Below, piece by piece: positions 17,372 through 26,631 of a stretch of DNA of 64,000 nt. Made by a program: the position numbers and the translations under genes. Within the stretch, counting starts at the first letter, position 1. Each line of letters begins with the position of its first letter. The stretch comes from Caenispirillum salinarum AK4 (GTDB lineage: Bacteria > Pseudomonadota > Alphaproteobacteria > Rhodospirillales > Rhodospirillaceae), in the NCBI RefSeq assembly GCF_000315795.1, contig NZ_ANHY01000005.1, positions 124,001 to 188,000 of the forward strand. The letters run 5' to 3'. A model generated the notes under the pieces. The model made no database searches and was not told the origin of the DNA. It was given only the letters and a program-made list of their open reading frames with translations.

Positions 17372-17892
17372 CGGGCCGTCACCTCCTTCCGCTTCTGCTC
17401 TGCCTGCTGCCGCTGGCGGCCTGCCCCGACATGGCCGACCAGAAGCGCCCCGACATGGCGGAGCCGGAACCCGTTCTTCGCGGCCCCACCTCCAGCCTGC
17501 CCGTGCCGGGCACGGTGGCGCGCGGCGAGCGGTCGGCCTGGGACGTGCTGAAGGACCGGCCCGAGATGACGCCGGCCCTGCTGGAGCGCGGGCGGGAGCG
17601 GTTCAACATCTACTGCGCCCCCTGCCACGGCGTCGCCGGGCACGGCAGTGGCCTGATCGTCGAGCGCGGCTTTCCCGCCCCGCCGTCCTTCCACAATGAC
17701 CGCCTGCGCGATGCCACGCCGGGGCACTTCCTGTCGGTCATCGAGAACGGCTTCGGCGTCATGTATCCCTACGGCGACCGCGTGCGGCCCGCCGACCGCT
17801 GGGCCGTCGTCGCCTACATCCGGGCCCTGCAGCTCAGCCAACACGCGCAAGTTTCCGAGCTTCCCGAGCCGTTGAGGGAGCGTCTGCCATGA
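17368..17892 (+). CDS. actE: Alternative complex III monohaem cytochrome c lipoprotein ActE
   Basis: 174 residues. A lipoprotein signal peptide ends in LPLAAC (Cys19), so the protein is anchored by lipid on the periplasmic face. A cytochrome c domain follows with CAPCHG as the haem site and the likely Met ligand in GVMYPYGDRV. ActE passes electrons from ActA to a soluble cytochrome c or directly to the caa3 oxidase encoded just downstream. ATGA overlaps on both sides. Confidence 0.92.
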   Translation: MTGRHLLPLLLCLLPLAACPDMADQKRPDMAEPEPVLRGPTSSLPVPGTVARGERSAWDVLKDRPEMTPALLERGRERFNIYCAPCHGVAGHGSGLIVERGFPAPPSFHNDRLRDATPGHFLSVIENGFGVMYPYGDRVRPADRWAVVAYIRALQLSQHAQVSELPEPLRERLP

Positions 17893-18815
17893 CCGCCGCG
17901 GACGCCATGCTCAGCCTGTTCTCGCTGACCCTGTTCCTGTTCGGCCTGTCGGCCGGGGCGGTGCTGCTGCTGCTGATCCGCGCCGTCACCTGGCGCGGGT
18001 GGATGGGGCCCGTCTGGCCGGGCCTGGCGTGGCTGGCGCGGCTGGCGCCGCTGACGGGGCTGCTGTTCGCCGGGTCCTACGTGCTGGCATGGCCGGCCTA
18101 TCCGTGGGCGGAGGACCCGGCGCTCGGCGGCTACCTGTCGCCGCTGTGGACGGGCGTGCGGCTGGCCGTGACGGTGGCCGTGATCGCGCTGGCCGGCCCG
18201 CTGCTCGCCGCCGACCGGCTGGAGCGCCCGGGCGGCGTGCCGCTGCTGATCGCCGTGGTGCTGCTGGTCAGCATGGCCTCGGTGGACTGGACGCTCAGCC
18301 TGGCCCCGCACATGAAATCCTCCACCTTCGGCCTGCTGATGCTGACGGGCTGGGCGGTGCAGGCGCTGGCGCTGGTCACCGCCGCCGGGGCGCTGGCCTG
18401 GGACCGCTCCAGCCGCGCCGTCTGGGGCGCGGTGCTGCTCGTCGGCGTGGCCCTGTGGGTGTACCTGGAGTTCATGCAGTACATCGTGATGTGGGGCGCC
18501 AACCTGCCGGCCCAGGCGGAGTGGTGGATCTCCCGCACGACCGCACCGTGGCGGCCCTTCCTGTGGGTGGTCGGCCTGCTGCATTTCCTGGTGCCCGTCC
18601 TCTGCCTCGCCCACCCGGGGGTGCGGGCGAAACCGGTAGCCCTGCTGATCGCCAGCCTGTCCATCCTGGCCGCGCGGGCGGTGGAGACCGTGCTGTGGAC
18701 CCTGCCCAGCGTCTCGGCCGACGTCTTCCTGGCCGCCGCTGCCGTGCTGGCGGCGGTGGCCCTGTGCCTGGTGCTGGTCGGCGGGCTCAAGCGGCGGGAG
18801 GCACGCCATGGCTGA
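17889..18815 (+). CDS. actF: Alternative complex III membrane subunit ActF
   Basis: 308 residues, very hydrophobic, with about eight or nine membrane segments. Recognisable pieces are SMASVDWTLSLAPHMKSSTF and YLEFMQYIVMWGANLPAQAEWW, typical of ActF. It is the second NrfD-like membrane subunit, related to ActC but without a quinone site in solved complexes. It is shorter than the roughly 400 residues common elsewhere, so one or two helices may be missing at the N-terminus. Overlaps the next gene by 8 nt. Confidence 0.88.
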   Translation: MTAADAMLSLFSLTLFLFGLSAGAVLLLLIRAVTWRGWMGPVWPGLAWLARLAPLTGLLFAGSYVLAWPAYPWAEDPALGGYLSPLWTGVRLAVTVAVIALAGPLLAADRLERPGGVPLLIAVVLLVSMASVDWTLSLAPHMKSSTFGLLMLTGWAVQALALVTAAGALAWDRSSRAVWGAVLLVGVALWVYLEFMQYIVMWGANLPAQAEWWISRTTAPWRPFLWVVGLLHFLVPVLCLAHPGVRAKPVALLIASLSILAARAVETVLWTLPSVSADVFLAAAAVLAAVALCLVLVGGLKRREARHG

Positions 18816-19257
18816 GCACCGCCTGGGCGAGACCGGGGGCACCCGCGACGTGGAGCGCCGCGACGCCCCAACGCGCGGGGTGATCGTCGCCGGCGTCGCC
18901 TTCCTGGTCACCGTCGTCGCCGTCTCTTTCGCCGCAGGGCCGTTCATCGCCTGGCTGACGCAGCCGCCGCCGGCGGTGCCCCGAGTGCCGGGCATCCTGG
19001 AGCGCCAGGGCCCGCCGCTGCTGGTGGACCCGGCCGAGCGGCTGGACGAACGGGCGCGCGCGGCCCGCGACCAGCTCACCGGCTTTGCGTGGGTGGACCG
19101 CGACGCCGGCATCGCCCGCATTCCCCTGACCGACGCCATGGACATCCTGGCCGACCGGGGATGGCAGGCCCCGCCGCCGCAAAGCCCGCCGCGCCGCATG
19201 ATGCCCCTGCCCACCCGCCGCAACACGCCCGACGACACCGGGGAGGCTGACGAATGA
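18808..19257 (+). CDS. Single-span membrane protein of the act-cta cluster, function unknown
   Basis: 149 residues: a charged cytoplasmic start, one membrane helix (about 24-50) and a periplasmic tail with FAWVDRDAGIARIPLTDAMD and ILADRGW, ending in a Pro-rich, disordered stretch. Short proteins with a RIPxxxAMxxxxxRG-like segment are often encoded next to SCO and caa3 genes, which suggests a role in oxidase assembly or as a linker between alternative complex III and the oxidase; no function is demonstrated. Overlaps actF by 8 nt and SCO by 4 nt. Confidence 0.7.
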   Translation: MAEHRLGETGGTRDVERRDAPTRGVIVAGVAFLVTVVAVSFAAGPFIAWLTQPPPAVPRVPGILERQGPPLLVDPAERLDERARAARDQLTGFAWVDRDAGIARIPLTDAMDILADRGWQAPPPQSPPRRMMPLPTRRNTPDDTGEADE

Positions 19258-20069
19258 GACTGCTGCTCGCCCTTCTCGTGCTGATCGCCGCCGCCGCGCC
19301 TGCCCTGCCGGCGTCGGCCGGCGTGCCGTTCGACCCCTTCGGCTCCGTCGCCGTGGACACGCCGGAGGACGCCCGCGTGCCGGGCGGCGCCCGCTTCACC
19401 GACCGCACCGGCGCGCCCGTGGACCTGGCGGAGGTGGTCGCCGGAGATGTGCCCGTGGTGCTGGCGCCGGTCTATTACGACTGCCCCAACATCTGCACCG
19501 TCTCCACTGCCAGCCTGGTGCAGAGCCTCTCCCTGCTGACGGCGCTGGAGCCGGGGACCGACTACCGCGTGGTGTTCTTCAGCTTCGACCCGCGTGAGGG
19601 CCCCGGAAAGGCGCGCGAGGCGCTCGCCGGCCTGAAGGAGCGGCGCTTCGACTATCCCGGGCTCGACCAGGCGCGCTTCCTGTCCGGCCCGCCCGAAAGC
19701 ATCGAGGCGGTGACCCGCGCGCTCGGCTACCGCTATGCCTGGGACGAGGAGATCCAGCAGTACAGCCACGCCAACGCCTTCGCCGTGCTGACCCCCGACG
19801 GCCGCGTCTCGCGCTGGATCAACGCCATTTCGGTGGAGCCCACCGACCTGCGGCTCGCCATCGTCGAGGCGGGAAACGGCGCGGTCGGCGACGTGTCGGA
19901 CTTCCTGCTCATGCTCTGCTACCAGTACGACCCGACCACCGGGAAATACGGCCCCATCATCGACGTTTCCATGAAGGCCGCCGCCGGCATCACCCTGGCC
20001 GTGCTGTTCGGCTTCATCGGCCTCGCCCTGTGGCGGGAGCACCGCAACCGCAACAGGCGGGCGCCATGA
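19254..20069 (+). CDS. SCO1/SenC copper chaperone for the CuA site
   Basis: 271 residues with a signal peptide (about 1-22), the copper motif C77-P-N-I-C81, a conserved His in QQYSHANAFAVL, and an extra C-terminal membrane helix (about 240-260). SCO proteins deliver copper to, or reduce the cysteines of, the CuA centre in oxidase subunit II, which is the next gene. Linked by 4-nt ATGA overlaps on both sides. Confidence 0.92.
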   Translation: MRLLLALLVLIAAAAPALPASAGVPFDPFGSVAVDTPEDARVPGGARFTDRTGAPVDLAEVVAGDVPVVLAPVYYDCPNICTVSTASLVQSLSLLTALEPGTDYRVVFFSFDPREGPGKAREALAGLKERRFDYPGLDQARFLSGPPESIEAVTRALGYRYAWDEEIQQYSHANAFAVLTPDGRVSRWINAISVEPTDLRLAIVEAGNGAVGDVSDFLLMLCYQYDPTTGKYGPIIDVSMKAAAGITLAVLFGFIGLALWREHRNRNRRAP

Positions 20070-21067
20070 GTCAGACGCCCGCCACGCCCGCGCCTGTTCC
20101 CGCCCCCGCGCCCGACGCCGGCTTCCGCTTCTGGCTGGACAGCATCTCGCCCTATGCCGAGCAGGTGGACTGGCTGACCTTCGGGTTCCTGGGTCTGCTC
20201 GCGGTGCTGACCGCGCCGGTGGCGATCCTGCTGCCGTACTTCGTCATCAAGTACCGCCAGGGCAACGACGTGCCACGCGGCCAGGCTCCCAGGCGCAACC
20301 GGCTTTTGGAGCTGACATGGGCGCTGGGGCCGCTGTTCCTGTCGCTGATCTTCTTCTGGCAGGCGGCGGACATGTTCGTGAAGCAGCGCACCATGCCCGA
20401 CGACGCCCTGACCATCCACGTGCAGGGCAAGCAGTGGATGTGGCGCTTCCAGCACCCCGGCGGCCAGCGCGAGATCGACACCCTGCACGTGCCGCGCGGC
20501 GAGCCCGTGAAACTGCGCATGATCAGCACCGACGTCATCCACAGCCTGTTCCTGCCGGCCCTGCGCATCAAGCATGACGTCCTGCCCGACCGCTACACCG
20601 AGATGTGGTTCCAGGCCGAGGAAACCGGGCGCTATCACATCCTGTGCGCCGAGTTCTGCGGCACCGGGCATTCGCGCATGCGCGGCACCTTCGTGGTGAT
20701 GGAGCCCGAGGCCTATCAGGACTGGCTGGACGACCGCGTGCCGTCGGAAACCCTGGTCGAGCGGGGCGAAAAGCTGTTCACCGCCTACGGCTGCGCCGGC
20801 TGCCATGCCGACGGCGGCAGCCAGGTTGTGCGGGCGCCGGACCTGACCGGGCTGTGGGGCAAGTCGGTGCCGCTGAAGGCGGGCGGCACGGTCACCGCCG
20901 ACGCCGATTACATCCGCGACAGCATCCTTCTGCCGCGCAAGCACATCGTGGCGGGCTATCCCGCCATCATGCCCAGCTTCGAGGGCCAGATCGCGGAAGG
21001 CGACCTGGCCGAGCTGGTCGCCTACATCCAGGCTCTCGGCACCGGGGAGGGAACCAGCCGGCCATGA
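20066..21067 (+). CDS. ctaC: caa3 cytochrome c oxidase subunit II with fused cytochrome c
   Basis: 333 residues. Two membrane helices (about 33-56 and 76-96) are followed by the cupredoxin domain with the CuA ligands in [12 protein letters not shown] and upstream His in [10 protein letters not shown] cytochrome c domain is fused at the C-terminus with haem site CAGCH and likely Met in AIMPSFEGQ. The fusion defines caa3-type oxidases, which accept electrons directly from a partner such as ActE. No cleavable Sec signal is evident. ATGA overlap with SCO and ctaD. Confidence 0.95.
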   Translation: MSQTPATPAPVPAPAPDAGFRFWLDSISPYAEQVDWLTFGFLGLLAVLTAPVAILLPYFVIKYRQGNDVPRGQAPRRNRLLELTWALGPLFLSLIFFWQAADMFVKQRTMPDDALTIHVQGKQWMWRFQHPGGQREIDTLHVPRGEPVKLRMISTDVIHSLFLPALRIKHDVLPDRYTEMWFQAEETGRYHILCAEFCGTGHSRMRGTFVVMEPEAYQDWLDDRVPSETLVERGEKLFTAYGCAGCHADGGSQVVRAPDLTGLWGKSVPLKAGGTVTADADYIRDSILLPRKHIVAGYPAIMPSFEGQIAEGDLAELVAYIQALGTGEGTSRP

Positions 21068-22725
21068 GCACCATCGCCGCCGACGCCAAGCGCCCGAGCT
21101 ACCTGACCGCGTCGCTGACGCTGTGGTCGTGGCTGTCCACCACCGATCACAAGCGCATCGGGATGCTCTACCTGATCTCCATCACCGTGCTGTTCGCCGT
21201 GGGCGGGCTGGCCGCGACATGGATCCGGGTGGAGCTGATCACGCCCGGCGGCGACGTCATGTCGGCGGACGGCTACAACAAGGCGTTCACCATCCACGGC
21301 GTCATCATGGTGTGGTTCTTCCTGGTGCCGTCGATCCCGACCGTCCTGGGCAACTTCGTCCTGCCCCTGATGATCGGCGCCAAGGACGTGGCCTTCCCGC
21401 GCCTGAACCTGGCAAGCTGGTACATCTTCATGGCCGCCGCCATCATGGCGCTGTACTTCATGCTGGTGGGCGGCGTGGACACGGGATGGACGTTCTACAC
21501 GCCGTATTCCAGCATGTTCTCCAACACCCACGTCACCGGCGTCATCGCCGCAGTGTTCATCGTGGGGTTCTCCTCCATCGCCACGGGGGTGAACTTCATC
21601 GTCACCGTGCACAAGATGCGCGCGCCGGGAATGACGTGGTTCCGCATGCCCATCATGGTCTGGAACCTCTACGCCACCGCCCTGGTCATGGTGCTGGCCA
21701 CACCCGTGCTGGCGATCAGCCTGTTCCTGGTGGCGGTGGAGCGGCTGTTCGGCATCGGCATCTTCGACCCGACCCTGGGCGGCGACCCGCTTCTGTTCCA
21801 GCACCTGTTCTGGTTCTACAGCCATCCGGCCGTCTACATCATGATTTTGCCGGGCATGGGCGTGACGACCGAGATCATCGCGTGCTTCGCGCGGCGGCGC
21901 ATCTTCGGCTACAAGTTCGTGGCCTTTTCCGCCATCGCCATCGCCGTCATCGGCTTCGGCGTCTGGGGGCACCATATGTTCGTCGCCGGGCAATCGGTCG
22001 TCGCCGCCGTGGTGTTCTCGTTCATGAGCTTCCTGATCGCCGTGCCCTCGGCCATCAAGGTCTATGCCTGGACGGCGACGCTGTACAAGGGCGAGATCCT
22101 CATCCGCACGCCGCTGCTCTACGCCCTGAGCTTCATTCTGCTGTTCGTGCTGGGCGGCATCACCGGGCTGATCCTCGCCAGCCTGGCGCTGGACGTGCAT
22201 GTGACCGACACGTACTTCGTCATCGCCCACTTCCACTTCATCATGGTCGGCGCCAGCGTCTCGGCCTATCTGGGCGGCATCCACTTCTGGTGGCCCAAGA
22301 TGACCGGGCGCCTGTACCCGGAAGGCCCGGCGCTGGTGGCGGCGCTGATGGTGGGCATCGGCTTCGTGCTGACCTTCATGCCGCAGTTCTGGGCCGGATA
22401 CCTGGGCATGCCGCGCCGCTATCACGAATATCCGGAGGAGTTCCAGATCTTCAACGTGCTGTCCTCGGGCGGCGCGGTGATCCTGGCGATCGGCTACGCG
22501 CTGCCGCTGGTCTACCTGCTGTGGTCGTTGAAGTACGGCGAGCGCGCCGGCGAAAACCCGTGGGGCGCGACGGGGCTGGAGTGGTCGGTGCCCTCGCCGC
22601 CGCCCGAGGACAACTTCGACCGCACGCCCATCGTCGACGACGAGGCCTACAGCTACCGTCCCTACGCCCCGCAGGTGGCCCAGCGCGACCCGGAATCCCC
22701 CGAGCACCACGGAGGCCCGCGATGA
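21064..22725 (+). CDS. ctaD: caa3 cytochrome c oxidase subunit I (A2-type haem-copper oxidase)
   Basis: 553 residues, twelve membrane helices. Haem and copper ligands are visible: [10 protein letters not shown] (low-spin haem), [14 protein letters not shown] (CuB His and the cross-linked Tyr), [11 protein letters not shown] (CuB His pair) and [10 protein letters not shown] (both haems). Helix VI reads YSHPAVY instead of GHPEVY: the Glu of the D-channel is absent and the YS motif marks the A2 subclass known from Rhodothermus marinus and Thermus caa3. It reduces oxygen to water and pumps protons. ATGA overlap on both sides. Confidence 0.97.
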   Translation: MSTIAADAKRPSYLTASLTLWSWLSTTDHKRIGMLYLISITVLFAVGGLAATWIRVELITPGGDVMSADGYNKAFTIHGVIMVWFFLVPSIPTVLGNFVLPLMIGAKDVAFPRLNLASWYIFMAAAIMALYFMLVGGVDTGWTFYTPYSSMFSNTHVTGVIAAVFIVGFSSIATGVNFIVTVHKMRAPGMTWFRMPIMVWNLYATALVMVLATPVLAISLFLVAVERLFGIGIFDPTLGGDPLLFQHLFWFYSHPAVYIMILPGMGVTTEIIACFARRRIFGYKFVAFSAIAIAVIGFGVWGHHMFVAGQSVVAAVVFSFMSFLIAVPSAIKVYAWTATLYKGEILIRTPLLYALSFILLFVLGGITGLILASLALDVHVTDTYFVIAHFHFIMVGASVSAYLGGIHFWWPKMTGRLYPEGPALVAALMVGIGFVLTFMPQFWAGYLGMPRRYHEYPEEFQIFNVLSSGGAVILAIGYALPLVYLLWSLKYGERAGENPWGATGLEWSVPSPPPEDNFDRTPIVDDEAYSYRPYAPQVAQRDPESPEHHGGPR

Positions 22726-23372
22726 CCGGCGACGACCGCGCGTCCGACGACGTCGTGCTGCAACACCATTTCGCCGACACCGACCAGCAGCGCGCCGCCA
22801 ACCGCATGGGCATGTGGATCTTCCTGGGCACCGAACTGATGCTGTTCGGCGGCATCTTCCTGGGCTTCCTGACTTACCGCGTCATGCACCCGCACGGGTT
22901 CGAGACCGCCGCGAGCCACACAGACCTGCTGATCGGAACCGTGAACACCGCCGTGCTGCTGACCAGTTCGCTGACGGTCGCCATCGCCGTCGCCGCCGCC
23001 CGCCTGCGCGACCGTCGCACCGGCCTTGCCGCCCTGGGCGCGACGCTGGCGCTTGGGGCGGTGTTCCTCATGCTCAAGGGCTATGAATACTACAAGGAAT
23101 ACGCCGAGGGCCTGATCCCCGGCGCCGGCAAGGCCTTCCCGCTGGAGCAGGAGGGCACCATGCTCTTCTGGAACCTGTACTTCGCCGCGACGGGCCTGCA
23201 CGCCTTTCACCTGACCGTGGCGCTGTGCCTGGTGATCTGGATGATGCTGCTGTGGACGCGCGGCACCACCGACCGCGTGCCCGAGGGGACGGAGGCGGTC
23301 GGCCTGTACTGGCACCTGGTGGACGTCATCTGGGTGTGGCTCTACCCGCTGATATACCTAGCCGGGAGGTGA
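22722..23372 (+). CDS. ctaE: Cytochrome c oxidase subunit III
   Basis: 216 residues, about five membrane helices. Signature pieces are [30 protein letters not shown] and the C-terminal [20 protein letters not shown]. The two N-terminal helices of seven-helix forms are missing, as usual for the short caa3 variety. It stabilises subunit I. ATGA overlap with ctaD; 4 bases before the next gene. Confidence 0.94.
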   Translation: MTGDDRASDDVVLQHHFADTDQQRAANRMGMWIFLGTELMLFGGIFLGFLTYRVMHPHGFETAASHTDLLIGTVNTAVLLTSSLTVAIAVAAARLRDRRTGLAALGATLALGAVFLMLKGYEYYKEYAEGLIPGAGKAFPLEQEGTMLFWNLYFAATGLHAFHLTVALCLVIWMMLLWTRGTTDRVPEGTEAVGLYWHLVDVIWVWLYPLIYLAGR

Positions 23373-23376
23373 CGCG

Positions 23377-23664
23377 ATGGCACCGGACCTCAAGCACCAC
23401 ATCAAGACCTGCGTGTTGACGTGGGCGGGCTTAAGCGCCTTCCTGGCCGCCACCTACGGCGCCGCCATGCTGCCGCTGAGCCCGACCCTGAGCGTCGTCT
23501 CCAACCTGGGCTTCGCGGCGTTGAAGACCGGCCTGATCGCCTGGATCTTCATGCACCTGAACGAAAGCCAGCCGCTGACGCGCATCTCGGGCCTGGCGGC
23601 GCTGCTGTTCCTGGCGCTGATGTTCTACCTGACCATGGTCGACGTGCTGTTCCGGGGGAACTGA
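23377..23664 (+). CDS. ctaF: Cytochrome c oxidase subunit IV (COX4_pro/caa3 type)
   Basis: 95 residues with three hydrophobic segments (about 12-32, 43-60 and 70-90). The central WIFMHLNESQPLTRISGLAA resembles small subunit IV proteins of caa3 oxidases, which aid assembly of subunits I and III. Last gene of the compact act-cta block; 130 bases follow before the ThDP enzyme. Confidence 0.8.
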   Translation: MAPDLKHHIKTCVLTWAGLSAFLAATYGAAMLPLSPTLSVVSNLGFAALKTGLIAWIFMHLNESQPLTRISGLAALLFLALMFYLTMVDVLFRGN

Positions 23665-23794
23665 GCAGGTTCTCCGCCGAAAGGGACGCACGCGCGCGGC
23701 AACCCACCCCGTCCCGGCAACCGTTTCACCGGCAGAGACCGGACGCAACAGTGCGCCCGGAAATCCGCAACGACCAGACCAACGGGTGGAAGAC

Positions 23795-25582
23795 ATGGCC
23801 GAGACCGTCAGCGACTATTTCTGGAAACGTGTCGGCGACTGGGGCGTGACGCGCATCTTCGGCTATCCGGGCGACGGCATCAACGCGCTCGTCGGCGCGC
23901 TGGACAAGCAGGAGGAGAAGTTCAGCTTCGTGAAGTCGCGCCACGAGGAAATGTCGGCCTTCATGGCCTGCGGCCACGCCAAGTTCACCGGCGAGACCGG
24001 CGTGTGCCTGGCGACCAGCGGCCCCGGCGCCATCCACCTGCTCAACGGCCTGTATGACGCGCGGCTGGACCACACGCCGGTGGTCGCCATCGTCGGCCAG
24101 CAGGCGCGCGCCGCCATGGGCGGGCATTACCAGCAGGAAGTGGACCTCATCACCCTGTTCAAGGACGTGTCCAAGTACGTCCACCAGGTCAACAGCCCGG
24201 CGCAGGTGCGCCACGTCATCGACCGCGCCTTCCGCATCGCAAAGTCCGAGCGCACGGTCTGCACCATCATCGTGCCCAAGGACGTGCAGGAGATGGACGC
24301 CGTGCCCGTGCCGCCGCACGCCCACGGCACGGTGCATTCCGGCGTCGGCTATTCCTTCCCGCGGGTGGTGCCGGAAGACAGGGACCTGAAGGCCGCCGCC
24401 GACGTGCTGAACGAGGGCAAGAAGGTCGGCATCCTCATCGGCCAGGGCGCGCGGTTCGCCAAGGAAGAGGTGATCGAGATCGCCGAGAAGCTGGGCGCGG
24501 GCGTCGCCAAGGCGCTGCTCGGCCGCACCGCCATTCCCGACGACCTGCCCTTCGTCACGGGCTCCATCGGGCTTCTGGGCACCCGGCCCAGCTACGACCT
24601 GATGAAGGACTGCGACACGCTGCTGATGATCGGGTCCAGCTTCCCCTATTCCGAGTGGCTGCCCGAGGAAGGCCAGGCGCGCGGCGTGCAGATCGACGCC
24701 GACGCCTCCATGCTGTCGATCCGCTATCCTATGGAATGCAACCTGCACGGCGACGCCAAGGCGACGCTGCAGGCCCTGCTGCCGCTCATCCACCAGAAGA
24801 CCGATCGCAAATGGCGCGAAACCATCGAAGACAGCATCTCGCGCTGGCGCAAGGTGCTGGAGGAGCGCGCCATGAACAGCGCCGAGCCGGTCAACCCGCA
24901 GCGCGTGTTCTGGGAGCTGTCGCCCCGCCTGCCCGACAACTGCATCGTCACCGCGGACTCCGGGTCGGCCGCCAACTGGTACGCCCGCGACCTGGTGTTC
25001 CGCGACGGCATGATGGGCTCGTTGTCCGGCGGCCTCGCGACCATGGGTCCGGGCGTGCCCTACGCCATCGCCGCCAAGTACGCCTATCAGGAGCGGGCCG
25101 TGATCGCCTGCGTCGGCGACGGTGCCATGCAGATGAACGGCATCAACGGCCTCATCACCATCGCCAACTGCTGGAAGACCTGGAAGGACCCGCGGCTGGT
25201 GGTCATGGTGCTGAACAACGAGGACCTGAACCAGGTCACCTGGGAGATGCGCGCCCAGGACGGCGATCCCAAGTTCGACACCACGCAGAAGATCCCCGAC
25301 CTGCCCTACGACAAGTTCGGCGAGCTGCTGGGCCTGAAGGGCATCTTCGTCGACGATCCCGAGCGCATCGGCCCGGCCTGGGACGAGGCGCTGTCGGCGG
25401 ACCGGCCGGTGGTGCTGAACGTCAAGACCGACCCCAACGTGCCGCCCCTGCCGCCGCACATCCGCCCGAAGAACGCCAAGGCGTTCATGTCGACCCTGCT
25501 GGCCGGCGATCCCGACCAGGCCAAGATGCTGCGCCAGACCGTCAAGGATCTGGTCGTGGACATCTTCCCCGGCAAGCGCTGA
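23795..25582 (+). CDS. Thiamine-diphosphate enzyme, pyruvate oxidase/acetolactate synthase family
   Basis: 595 residues with the three domains of the family. N-terminal PYR domain: YPGDGINALVGAL and the activating Glu in SRHEEMSAF. Middle Rossmann-like domain about 200-330. C-terminal PP domain: ThDP motif GDGAMQMNGING...VLNNED. Close homologues are usually annotated as ThDP-requiring proteins or pyruvate:quinone oxidoreductases like PoxB (572 residues); it could decarboxylate pyruvate and give electrons to quinone, but a FAD site is not certain. The ATG at 23795 is chosen over a GTG three codons earlier. Position right after the oxidase genes supports an electron-supply role. Confidence 0.8.
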   Translation: MAETVSDYFWKRVGDWGVTRIFGYPGDGINALVGALDKQEEKFSFVKSRHEEMSAFMACGHAKFTGETGVCLATSGPGAIHLLNGLYDARLDHTPVVAIVGQQARAAMGGHYQQEVDLITLFKDVSKYVHQVNSPAQVRHVIDRAFRIAKSERTVCTIIVPKDVQEMDAVPVPPHAHGTVHSGVGYSFPRVVPEDRDLKAAADVLNEGKKVGILIGQGARFAKEEVIEIAEKLGAGVAKALLGRTAIPDDLPFVTGSIGLLGTRPSYDLMKDCDTLLMIGSSFPYSEWLPEEGQARGVQIDADASMLSIRYPMECNLHGDAKATLQALLPLIHQKTDRKWRETIEDSISRWRKVLEERAMNSAEPVNPQRVFWELSPRLPDNCIVTADSGSAANWYARDLVFRDGMMGSLSGGLATMGPGVPYAIAAKYAYQERAVIACVGDGAMQMNGINGLITIANCWKTWKDPRLVVMVLNNEDLNQVTWEMRAQDGDPKFDTTQKIPDLPYDKFGELLGLKGIFVDDPERIGPAWDEALSADRPVVLNVKTDPNVPPLPPHIRPKNAKAFMSTLLAGDPDQAKMLRQTVKDLVVDIFPGKR

Positions 25583-26631
25583 TCCGGGCGACGACGCGAC
25601 ACGCGAAGGCCCCGCCGGCCGATCCGCCGGCGGGGCTTCTTCGTGCGCGCCTTGCGTGCCACAAGGCGCGGCGGCCGGTCGGCCTCGCCGGGCGACGACT
25701 GCACAGTTTCGTGCGTCGCCCGGCTTTTCTCCGCGCCGGCGCAGGGCAGCGGAACCGCCAGCAGGCCGGGCCAGGATGCCGCCCATCCGGTAGTGTGCGC
25801 CGCGCCCGGAACCACCCGCCGCGCCGCGCAGGAGGCCGCGCCCTGGCGCGCAACGAAGGCCTCCGCCACCGCCGGCGGGACGATGGCATCCTTTCCGCCC
25901 GACACATGAAGCTGCGGCACCGCCGCCACGGCCGCGGCGCGGTCCGCCGGGTCGAGCGACCCCCGCAGGGGCGTCGTGTCGTGCAGGCGGGCGATCATGG
26001 CGTTGTCCAGGGCCCCGGCCACGGTCCGCAGCGCCGCCACGTCATGGCGGCGGCCCGCGACCAGAACGGCGACGGCGCCGCCTCCCGAAAACCCGGCCAG
26101 TTCCACGCGGGCGGCGCCGGCGCGTCGGGCGAGCGCGGTGACGGCCGCATCCACCGCTGCCACGACCTCGGCTCCGTGCCGGTGGGATGACCAGTAGCGG
26201 CGGTCGCCCCGGCAGGCCGCGTCCCGCGCCACCCCGCCGAACTGGCAGGGCCGCGCCAGGTACGCGACGTTGGCCGCCGGGTCCGCCGCTGCCAGCCGCA
26301 GCGCGACCGGATCGACCGGCGACGGATCGCTGGACAGGCGCCGGCGGCTCAGCCACGCCAGTCCGTCCCCCTCCACATAGACCCGCAAAGGCGCCCCCGG
26401 CCGCGTCAGGCGATGGAACGCGGTCAGGCTGAAGGAGCCCGCCGGAATCACCTCTTGCGACAGGCCGGCCGTGGCCGCAACGGCGCGCGCCGTTTCCAGC
26501 CGCGCGGCCGGATCGGGCGGCGCGGCGCTGCCGCCGGCACAGGCGGCGACGGTCAATGCGGTGCAAACGGCAACGGCGGCAGCCAGAAGCCGCCGCCGTC
26601 GGGCGTGCGCCGCCGTCCGCCGGCTCACCAC
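25306..26631 (-). CDS. Alpha/beta-hydrolase lipoprotein, frame extended past its natural end
   Basis: 441 residues as an open frame from GTG. Basic N-terminus and lipobox LTVAAC31 mark an exported lipoprotein. The hydrolase core (about 75-297) has the nucleophile elbow GFSGGG (S182), acid D248 in SGGKDAIVPP and H279 in GAAHTTGW, a full triad; substrate unknown. After residue 297 (about 25741) the sequence is basic, low in complexity and unlike the family. It crosses two plus-strand terminators and 277 bases antisense to the ThDP gene before a stop at 25306. The real end was probably near 25740 and lost by mutation or frameshift. The GTG (26631 or 26628) overlaps the autotransporter stop. Confidence 0.7.
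   Translation of the reverse strand: MVSRRTAAHARRRRLLAAAVAVCTALTVAACAGGSAAPPDPAARLETARAVAATAGLSQEVIPAGSFSLTAFHRLTRPGAPLRVYVEGDGLAWLSRRRLSSDPSPVDPVALRLAAADPAANVAYLARPCQFGGVARDAACRGDRRYWSSHRHGAEVVAAVDAAVTALARRAGAARVELAGFSGGGAVAVLVAGRRHDVAALRTVAGALDNAMIARLHDTTPLRGSLDPADRAAAVAAVPQLHVSGGKDAIVPPAVAEAFVARQGAASCAARRVVPGAAHTTGWAASWPGLLAVPLPCAGAEKSRATHETVQSSPGEADRPPRLVARKARTKKPRRRIGRRGLRVSRRRPDQRLPGKMSTTRSLTVWRSILAWSGSPASRVDMNALAFFGRMCGGRGGTLGSVLTFSTTGRSADSASSQAGPMRSGSSTKMPFRPSSSPNLS
25609..25640 (+). terminator. Rho-independent terminator of the ThDP enzyme gene
   Basis: Eleven-base arms (25609-25619 and 25626-25636) with a 6-base loop, followed by TTCTTC, 27 bases after the stop codon. Confidence 0.85.
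25687..25729 (+). terminator. Second plus-strand terminator
   Basis: Perfect 11-bp stem (25687-25697 with 25714-25724), a small inner CAC/GTG pairing in the loop, and a TTTTCT run after it. It backs up the first terminator and lies inside the overlong 3' end of the minus-strand hydrolase frame. Confidence 0.75.
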
